A stretch of DNA of 64,000 bases from Haloferula rosea. GTDB taxonomy: Bacteria > Verrucomicrobiota > Verrucomicrobiia > Verrucomicrobiales > Akkermansiaceae. Numbering within the stretch: the first letter of the stretch is position 1; every line of letters starts with the position of its first letter. The stretch covers positions 90,803 to 154,802 of the forward strand of contig NZ_JAENII010000012.1 of the NCBI RefSeq assembly GCF_016595525.1, read 5' to 3'. Of this stretch, positions 53,101 to 64,000 are shown one piece after another. The notes under the pieces are model-generated. The model saw only the letters and a program-made list of their open reading frames with translations, ran no database searches and had not been told where the DNA came from. The translations under genes and the position numbers were made by a program.

Positions 53101-56100
53101 ACACTTCCACCTGACCGCGAGCGGATATCCCCGGAACCACCCACCGAGTTATCGATCCAGCCCTCCGTCATCTCCACATCCCTGACGTATGTCTCCTTCG
53201 CCAGGAGGAACGTTCCCCCATCAATGACCAAACTACGATTGGCTCCGTTCGTGTTGCCGAAGGAGTGGGCGTTCACGTTCACCACCGTCGCACCCTCACG
53301 GATGGTGATGTCCGACGCTCCACCGACGTATCCTTGCGCCCAGCCTCCGCCAGACAGCTCCAGGGTGCCTCCGGTCACCTCGATCGTTCCACCGAATGGA
53401 CTCGTGCCATTCAAGACAAGCAAACCGGGGCCGGACTTGGTCAACGCGCTCGATCCCGCGAGATCTCCACTGACCGTCAGACTTCCACCCGAACCGATCG
53501 CCCAAGCCTGCGCCGCACCCAGCGTGACCGGTGCGGTGATCGAAACATCTTCGACCGCTCCAAGCATCTCAATGCCATCCGCCAGCGTCAGGGTTCCGCC
53601 GGCAATGCCAACGGCACCGATCGGATCGGTCACGATCAGGCGCTCCACGCCGAGGCCAGCCCCCGTGTTCGTCGCCAGATTCGCCACCGATTGGTTGTCG
53701 AAAATCACAGCATCACCTGATCCCGGCACCACTCCGGCAAGCCAATTCCCGGCCTCCGCCCAGGCGGAATCGGTCAGACCTTCCCACACCTTCAGATTGC
53801 TCCCAGTCTCTGGAATCAGCGTCAGCGTGACCGTGCCGGGTGAGGAAACGTTGCTACCGTCGCTCACTTCGAATTCGATGATGTCGGTCCCCGAAGCACC
53901 CGGATCCGCCGTGTAGGTGAGATTCGGAGCCGTGCCGGTGAGCGACCCCTTCGAGGGCCCCGAAATCACCGAAAAGGAAAGGGAACCAGGCTCAAAATCA
54001 CTCCCCGTCAGCGTCACGGCCACCGGATCCGTTCCATAGACGATCAGACTCTGGTCATCCGCCATCGGGACATAGTCCGCCGGCGGTGTCGCCGTGTCAC
54101 TCGTCGTCCCACCCACCTGATACTCGAGGATCGCTCCGGGCAATGGCACATCGAGGTTCGTAGGGGCGGTCCACACGCCCGGCGATTGCCAGTCCCATGT
54201 GAAGCTGCAGTTGTCACCTCCGCCACTTTCCTTGTGAAGGACCTCGACGTAGTAACGCTCGCCACCCACCAGCGGAATCAGGGCTGAAGTTGGCGACGAT
54301 GACCACTGGCGGAAGCCGCGATAGCCGTTGAGAGACACGATGAGCGCCCGGTTCGCCCGAGTCGCATCCGTGGAAAGCCACAACTCCGAGTTGTCGTCAC
54401 TCGCGAGATAGAACCGGTAATTCCCTGACTCCGGTGGAGTGATCCATCCGGAAATACGTTGACCATAGTTGTCCCCATATCCCTCCGGGGCCTCTCCATT
54501 CTCGACCGGACCACCCGCATCAGGGAAGGTCGGGAAATTCGTCGCACTCGTCAGGTCGGACACGGAACTCCCGGAAAGACCGGTGAACACATCACGCCAA
54601 AGGGCGCCCCATGCGAAACTGCCCACACCTTCGACCGAAAGCGATGCCACACCACTGGTCACGAAACCGGCACCATTAGTGATCACGCAGTCGTAGTCGC
54701 CAGCCGAAGCCGCCGCCACATTCGGGATCGAAAGGGTCGACGAGGTGGAAACCTCTCCCACCGGAACCCCGTTCAAACGCCACTGGTAGAGCAGGGGTTC
54801 GGAACCCTGCGCCGTGACCGTGAAATTCACCACATCACCCTGTGAAGCCGACACCGAAATCGGGTCGCTGACCACATAGGGTGCCACTCCACCGGTTCCC
54901 GCGCTGGTATCAACGACCAGATCGATCGGCTCGGTCAGCGTGTAGTCCACCGTGCTCACTTCCAGCTGCACCCGATAGGTGCCATCCTGCGGGACGGTGA
55001 CCATCGACGTCGCCGAGGATGGCGCACTGAAGGAAGCCACTCCCGGCCCCGAAACCGGCGTCCATGACGCGGTGTAGGCGGCAGGAGCCAGCACATTGCC
55101 GTCCACGTCGGTCACCTCGACCTCGAGCTCCTTGCTCAGCGCGTCCAACTTCGCCTCGCGCGCATCCAGCGTCGGCCAGCTGTTGACCGGATTCTTGATG
55201 TGGATGTGCAGGCGGTCCGCATCAGGAGCAGGGAAACCCGGCAAATTGCCACTGCGGACAGCCGTCGCGATCGCCGCATTCACCAGGGCGACGTTCCCTT
55301 TGTTCAGGTAGCCGTCGCCTCCGTTGTTCTGCCGCCCGGGGAAATAGGAAATCGAACCATCCGGCTCGCGGGACAAGACGGCGAAGAAACGCGAATTTTC
55401 CTGATAGTGCTGCTGGCCGCGATCCGCCACCCACGGCATCGCCATCTGGGACAGCGCCACACCACCCAGCGTGTAGGCGTGACAGTGCTGCTGACGATAC
55501 CAGCGCCGCACCAAGTAGTCTTCCTGGCGCTGGGCCTTGTCGACATCATCCGCATCGCCCGCCAAGCCATAGAGATTCCAGCCTGCGAAGGCACCGCCGG
55601 TGCGTCCGGAACTATCACCGCCCCCCTGGACGGACACATATCCCACGTTGCCATCGTCCGCCCCACCATCGGTCCGCGTCGCCACCTTCATGCGGCTCCA
55701 GCACCAGAGGAACTTTTCTTCCAGATCCGGCAGCGGATTCCCCGAGGCATCGTTCAGCGTCGTCCCCGGCACCACCGTCATGTCCGCACCCGCCAGCTTG
55801 GCCAGCGCCAGCGCCGTCGCCGCGTGGGCATTCATGATGTTCAAGCCACCGGCCCCGTTGTAGTGCGAGTAGTCACCGTGCACGCCGCCGTGCCCCATCC
55901 TGCCGTCACCCGCCACGAAGACCGTTCCCGCGTCATTGTACTGACTCCAGTGCTGGATCCGGTTGCCGATCATCTCCGCACCGGTCTGGACGATCGCGTC
56001 GGCCGTGGTGTCGCCCGTCTTCGAGCGATAGAGGGAAAGGAACATCGAACTCGCGCACACATCCCAGTTCTCCAGCCCGGGGCTCTGGGTGTCGTAGAGC

Positions 56101-56765
56101 GCCTGGTTGATGCTTGGCTCCACCGGTTCGTAACTACGACCATTCAAGTAGTTCTCACAGCGCACACGCAGCTTGTCGATGGACAGGCGGTAGGCGTTCG
56201 GTCCCGTCGTCGAATTCCAATCCGGGTGGGCCAACAGGATCATCCCGAACCAACCGCTGTTGTAGCCGAAGTTCGCTGACGAACTCGCCTGCACCTTCGA
56301 GTGGATCCCATCACAACTCTCTTCAAAGATCGCATCACTCTTGCTGCTGCCCACCGGCCACGCAGGCCCCAGACTGCCAGCCGTCCCCACGGTGACCGGC
56401 ACACTCAGTCCACCCACCCCACTGCGGATGATCTGAAGATCAACGACCCCATCCGACCCCTCGGCCCGGTCGATCGCCATCCCCAACTCCTGCACCGCCC
56501 CCTGATAGCCGTCATTCGAATTCGTCGAATGCACTCCAAACGGAAATCCATCCGCTCCCGCAATGAAGTCCCCGACCTGCAAACCCGCTGCTTCGCCCGC
56601 CTCACCGGACTGCAGGCTCTTGATCACAATGAGGCCCGAGCCACCGATGCCGTCCCCCGTTCCTCCCAGAGGACCGAGTGGGAAATCCTCAGCCGTTAGA
56701 ACCGAAGTGAGGGCGATCGCGAATAGACCGGCGCTGAAGCGTTGCAAGACTCGTGACATTGACAT
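50169..56765 (-). CDS. giant surface protein: PDZ, DUF6288, Ig-like, PA14, PATR, six 95-residue repeats, DUF1349-like
   Basis: The ATG at 56765 gives 2198 residues with a signal peptide (FSAGLFAIALTSVLTAED). Domains read in order: a PDZ-like unit at about 30-125 (LQVGDFIAGADGFPFGVHS), a DUF6288 helical domain at about 135-520 (HWSQYNDAGTVFVAGDGRMG, RQQHCHAYTLGGVALSQM), an Ig-like domain near 640-715, PA14 at about 717-870, autotransporter-associated repeats around 1020-1400 (LTKSGPGLLVLNGTSPFGGT), six near-identical cadherin/He_PIG-like repeats (about 1445-2010) and a concanavalin-like DUF1349 end. It may bind or process a polysaccharide at the cell surface. The C-terminus shows no clear sorting signal. 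It is coupled to the downstream lipoprotein gene by a 4-base overlap. Confidence 0.88.
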   Translation of the reverse strand: MSMSRVLQRFSAGLFAIALTSVLTAEDFPLGPLGGTGDGIGGSGLIVIKSLQSGEAGEAAGLQVGDFIAGADGFPFGVHSTNSNDGYQGAVQELGMAIDRAEGSDGVVDLQIIRSGVGGLSVPVTVGTAGSLGPAWPVGSSKSDAIFEESCDGIHSKVQASSSANFGYNSGWFGMILLAHPDWNSTTGPNAYRLSIDKLRVRCENYLNGRSYEPVEPSINQALYDTQSPGLENWDVCASSMFLSLYRSKTGDTTADAIVQTGAEMIGNRIQHWSQYNDAGTVFVAGDGRMGHGGVHGDYSHYNGAGGLNIMNAHAATALALAKLAGADMTVVPGTTLNDASGNPLPDLEEKFLWCWSRMKVATRTDGGADDGNVGYVSVQGGGDSSGRTGGAFAGWNLYGLAGDADDVDKAQRQEDYLVRRWYRQQHCHAYTLGGVALSQMAMPWVADRGQQHYQENSRFFAVLSREPDGSISYFPGRQNNGGDGYLNKGNVALVNAAIATAVRSGNLPGFPAPDADRLHIHIKNPVNSWPTLDAREAKLDALSKELEVEVTDVDGNVLAPAAYTASWTPVSGPGVASFSAPSSATSMVTVPQDGTYRVQLEVSTVDYTLTEPIDLVVDTSAGTGGVAPYVVSDPISVSASQGDVVNFTVTAQGSEPLLYQWRLNGVPVGEVSTSSTLSIPNVAAASAGDYDCVITNGAGFVTSGVASLSVEGVGSFAWGALWRDVFTGLSGSSVSDLTSATNFPTFPDAGGPVENGEAPEGYGDNYGQRISGWITPPESGNYRFYLASDDNSELWLSTDATRANRALIVSLNGYRGFRQWSSSPTSALIPLVGGERYYVEVLHKESGGGDNCSFTWDWQSPGVWTAPTNLDVPLPGAILEYQVGGTTSDTATPPADYVPMADDQSLIVYGTDPVAVTLTGSDFEPGSLSFSVISGPSKGSLTGTAPNLTYTADPGASGTDIIEFEVSDGSNVSSPGTVTLTLIPETGSNLKVWEGLTDSAWAEAGNWLAGVVPGSGDAVIFDNQSVANLATNTGAGLGVERLIVTDPIGAVGIAGGTLTLADGIEMLGAVEDVSITAPVTLGAAQAWAIGSGGSLTVSGDLAGSSALTKSGPGLLVLNGTSPFGGTIEVTGGTLELSGGGWAQGYVGGASDITIREGATVVNVNAHSFGNTNGANRSLVIDGGTFLLAKETYVRDVEMTEGWIDNSVGGSGDIRSRSGGSVVTVRAADESSVIASDYSSVGSTTFVVEDGAASSDLTLSGALTNSGFVRKDGDGRMTMGGISSHTGGIEVMTGRLAVTGSLAVGDAVLVEGGSTLEGTGSVNGVVTQQGGLEAGVDGVAVFSIGTLDQDPTAVTTVELGGVTPGSGYDQIQVSGSADLGGTLNVLLIGGFEPLVGDVFDVVVAAGRTGSFATYNLPPLPAGRSWEVTEDPLGSPGVRLSVMGGNQAPAFSSNPIAGSDATQGISYSATLDGSAVDPDAGDTLTFGKVAGPAWLTVAGDGSLSGVPGNADVGLNVFTVEVFDALNARDEATLNITVVNVNDPPVFTSDPIVGGDATQGVVYGGTLGGSAVDPDAGDTLTFGKVSGPAWLTVAGDGSLSGVPGNADVGLNVFTVEVLDALNARDEATLNITVMNVNDPPAFTSDPIVGSDATQDVSYSGTLVGSVVDPDSGDTFTYQKISGPAWLAVASNGSLSGSPLNAHVGSNAFVVQVTDAAGATDQAALTIDVINVNDPPAFGGGTISAPDAVQDEAYMGSIAGSASDPDVGEVLTYSKLSGPAWLSVAGDGGLSGVPGNDDVGLNTFSIRVADDEGLDDTVSLEIDVTNVNEPPVFTADPITGTDATEDAAYSGSLAAWADDPDAGDELTFSKVSGPAWLMVAGDGSLSGTPENEAVGLNEFVVAVSDEVGESAQAALNITVVNTNDPPEFSVDPVLIGGAEEDEPFLGETLAGRATDPDDGDILTYSKVSGPGWLSVASDGELTGTPPAGSAGTEIFVVRVTDVDGLTDEASLEVDVAEPGLSLPWESSELGSPLMTGSATDSGGVFSVSGSGRIIGRNDRFQYAWQTLEGDGTITARVHTLDDTGPNARVGIMVRDTLGTNSRHVFLGVDGSGNFRWLRRTSPGAMTATSRSGDSSGGDAWLRLQRVGGMITASKSLNGTDWITLGSLSANLPSTCYFGLAVASGHDNQLNESKFDSVSVTP
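50730..52432 (-). repeat. six tandem 285-base coding repeats
   Basis: The six units encode 95 residues each, with the core DPDAGDTLTFGKVSGPAWL then GDGSLSGVPGNADVGLN and a terminal NVNDPP linker. The first two units (by protein order) are nearly the same at DNA level: 51875 onward and 52160 onward differ at only about a dozen of 190-odd bases by eye, which points to recent duplication. The later units are more diverged. Confidence 0.85.
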
Positions 56766-56804
56766 AGTGAGGGTTGGGCGTGTCAGTGGTGACAAAGCCA
56801 ATAC

Positions 56805-56820
56805 CGTGACGAAAATCACG
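56805..56820. promoter_or_regulatory. CRP/FNR-like palindrome between the giant protein and the YdjY gene
   Basis: CGTGA-CGAAAA-TCACG is a perfect 5-base inverted repeat with a 6-base spacer and contains the GTGA-N6-TCAC core of CRP-family sites. It lies in the 80-base divergent gap, 40 bases from the giant protein start, and could control either gene. A T tract and TTGACA lie just downstream. Confidence 0.4.
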
Positions 56821-56845
56821 ATCAAAACACGCTTTTTTTGACATT

Positions 56846-57673
56846 TTGAGACACAATCGTCCCATCAGCCACTTTTTCTTCATCCTCCGCAGCGCCAGGA
56901 TCCTCATCTTTCTGGCCACCGCCGCGGTCATTTGGATCGGTGTTTCTTCGACCCATCAGGGGCCGGATTCAGCCTCCGAGGCGGCACCCGAGACCCCCGG
57001 ACCGACACCGGAGACCGCCCCGGATCCAGCGCCCGAAGACCCGGAAAAGCCCCCAAACGCCCAGCCCGCCGAGCCAAACGTCATCCCGCTGGGGGGCGAC
57101 CGGTTCAAGATCGGCACCATCGAATTCGACAAAGCCAAACGCACCATCACCATCCCCGCCTCTGTCCTGATGCGGGAGGGCGCCGTCGAATACCTCCTCG
57201 TGACCCGGACGGGCAAAGTGCACGAATCGGTCTTCGTCACCGACGCCGACCCCCAGGACATCCACCTCGCCGCCCTGCTCCTCGGGATCCGCCCGTCTGC
57301 CGATCTGGGGCCCGCTGACTCCTCGATGACGGTCCCGCCCACCGCCGCCCTCCAGGCCTCGGTCACATGGGACCGGAATGGCCCGCCCCAGACCATCCAC
57401 CTGCATGAAGCCCTCGCCATCGCTCCCGCCGGCGAGACCTCGCCATCCGGACCCGCCCCGGCCACCCTGTGGCTCTACAACGGCTCACGCATCCAGCAGG
57501 ACGGCACCTTCGTGGCCCGTCGCGAGGGCTCGATCATCTCCGTCATTCGTGACCCGGAAGCCCTCATCAACTACCCCGGAGACACCCGCGACAACGACGA
57601 AATCCACCTGCCGAATGCGGCCGCCCTCCCCAAGCTCGAGCACCCGGTCCGAATCGTCCTCAAACTCCGCTAG
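56846..57673 (+). CDS. YdjY-domain membrane-anchored protein
   Basis: The frame starts at a TTG (275 residues) with no ribosome-binding site; a later start is possible. An N-terminal hydrophobic anchor (ILIFLATAAVIWIGVSS) is followed by a Pro/Ala/Glu-rich linker of about 45 residues. The YdjY-like domain shows FKIGTIEFDKAKRTITIPAS, GAVEYLLVTRTGKVHESVF and DPQDIHLAALLLGI, then DEIHLPNAAALPKL. The domain is widespread in Planctomycetes and Verrucomicrobia and of unknown function. It is 31 bp upstream of uvrA on the same strand, so the two may share a transcript. Confidence 0.72.
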   Translation: MRHNRPISHFFFILRSARILIFLATAAVIWIGVSSTHQGPDSASEAAPETPGPTPETAPDPAPEDPEKPPNAQPAEPNVIPLGGDRFKIGTIEFDKAKRTITIPASVLMREGAVEYLLVTRTGKVHESVFVTDADPQDIHLAALLLGIRPSADLGPADSSMTVPPTAALQASVTWDRNGPPQTIHLHEALAIAPAGETSPSGPAPATLWLYNGSRIQQDGTFVARREGSIISVIRDPEALINYPGDTRDNDEIHLPNAAALPKLEHPVRIVLKLR

Positions 57674-57704
57674 CCAGCCGCCGCTTCGCGCCTAGGCTCC
57701 ACCC

Positions 57705-63542
<5,838 letters not shown>

Positions 63543-63584
63543 GACAAGGTCCAGACGCGAGCAAGACCCACACCCAAAGAACCA

Positions 63585-63673
63585 GGCCCAACGGGCCGGC
63601 ATCCCTCAGCCCAGGGCGCAGCCTTGGGGTAAGACCCGCGCCCAGACAAAACGGCCTGAAGGGCCGTGATCCC
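63585..63673. repeat. GGCC-centred repeat pair
   Basis: Copies at 63585-63605 (GGCCCAACGGGCCGGCATCC...) and 63653-63673 (GGCCTGAAGGGCCGTGATCC...) share the pattern GGCCnnAnGGGCCGnnATCCC and each holds a short GGCC/GGGCC inverted repeat. CAGCCCAGGGCGCAGCCTTG lies between. Such elements look like the intergenic repeats seen in several Planctomycetes and Verrucomicrobia. Confidence 0.5.
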
Positions 63674-63690
63674 AAAGCAACCCGAGCCCC

Positions 63691-64000
63691 ATTCCCACCA
63701 AGGGTTCAGGGACTGAGGGGTCAGGGACCAAGCGATGCCAGCATATAAGGAGCGCGGCTTTCCAAGCCGCTGCAGCTCACCCGGCCACTTTCCACTTTCT
63801 ACTTTTTACTCTCCACTCAAAAACCGCAGAGCAAGCGGAGCCTTCCCCCACTTTCCACTTTCTCCTTTTTCCTTTTTCCTTCCCACTCACCAACCGCAGA
63901 GCATGCGGAGCACCCATTCCACGCCCCTTTCGCGCTTCCCCATCTCTTCAGCCCATTCCGACAAAGGGGTCAGGGACTGAGGGATCAGGGGCCAAGCGAT
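63691..64000. repeat. nested direct repeats, 264-base and 63-base periods
   Basis: A 46-base unit at 63691-63736 returns at 63955-64000 with five mismatches; its core is TCAGGGACTGAGGG and it ends CCAAGCGAT. Inside the interval, CACTTTCCACTTTCT at 63786 recurs at 63849, and each block ends in AACCGCAGAGCA(A/T)GCGGAG. The second copy of the long unit runs to the window edge, so the array may continue. Confidence 0.65.

Larger units (their letters stand above)
63543..64000. other. non-coding, repeat-rich tail after uvrA
   Basis: The last 458 bases hold no credible gene. They contain three nested repeat families described separately: a GGCC-centred pair, a pyrimidine-rich pair and a 46-base long-period pair. 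Confidence 0.6.

Overview
The window is a GC-rich stretch of a bacterial chromosome, very probably from the Verrucomicrobiota (Akkermansiaceae/Haloferula/Luteolibacter-like). The evidence is a UvrA built as two tandem complete copies (a state also known in Chlamydiae), many secreted sulfatases, DUF1080 and TAT-exported Gfo/Idh/MocA proteins, an SHD1-domain protein, a YdjY-domain protein, a giant PDZ/DUF6288/PA14 surface protein, and a TGTTC-N4-GAACA dyad upstream of recA that matches the LexA motif I recall being reported for Verrucomicrobia. Gene starts show few Shine-Dalgarno sequences, and many neighbours overlap by 4 bases (ATGA/GTGA). I saw no tRNA, rRNA, CRISPR array, integrase or transposase.

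Layout. 1-4.0 kb (minus): a FecA-like TonB-dependent receptor, a DUF3450 coiled-coil protein and the start of an ExbB-like proton channel, so a TonB uptake locus that continues off the left edge; a secreted hypothetical lies just to its right. 4.1-9.1 kb: a small polyketide/fatty-acid-like set, comprising an intact ketosynthase overlapping a ketosynthase-like partner without its cysteine, a divergent AMP-ligase-like protein with an altered P-loop, a TauE/SafE permease and a FabZ-like dehydratase. 9.2-17.1 kb: sugar and redox genes (DUF1080, two TAT Gfo/Idh/MocA oxidoreductases, a FAD oxidoreductase) and an overlapping pair of NosR-like FMN/FeS membrane protein with its probable flavinylating enzyme ApbE. 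17.3-21.8 kb: pyruvate:ferredoxin oxidoreductase (nifJ) with a dihydroorotate-dehydrogenase-like partner. 21.9-28.7 kb: two sulfatases, a 1 kDa-scale-residue LamG protein translationally coupled to one of them, and a small secreted protein.

28.8-34.6 kb carries a polyphosphate theme: a VTC-domain protein, a DUF4956 membrane protein and an outer-membrane porin in one overlapping minus-strand operon, then a lipoprotein hydrolase and PPK2. 34.7-39 kb holds housekeeping genes (asd, ispA, recA) with small hypotheticals and a palindromic repeat patch. 39-47.7 kb has an SHD1 protein, two methyltransferase-fold proteins, a class A PBP whose glycosyltransferase looks intact but whose three transpeptidase motifs are all altered, a zinc-ribbon membrane protein, a conserved protein with a nucleotidyltransferase-like motif and a universal stress protein. 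47.8-57.7 kb has secreted hypotheticals, a helical-repeat lipoprotein coupled to a ~2200-residue surface protein with six 95-residue repeats, and a divergent YdjY protein separated from it by a CRP/FNR-like palindrome. 57.7-63.5 kb is the double-length uvrA, followed by a repeat-rich non-coding tail to the window end.

The best candidates for unusual biology are the VTC-DUF4956-porin operon, the degenerate PBP, and the KS/KS-like/ligase/dehydratase set. All functional statements are from motif reading by eye; no search was run.
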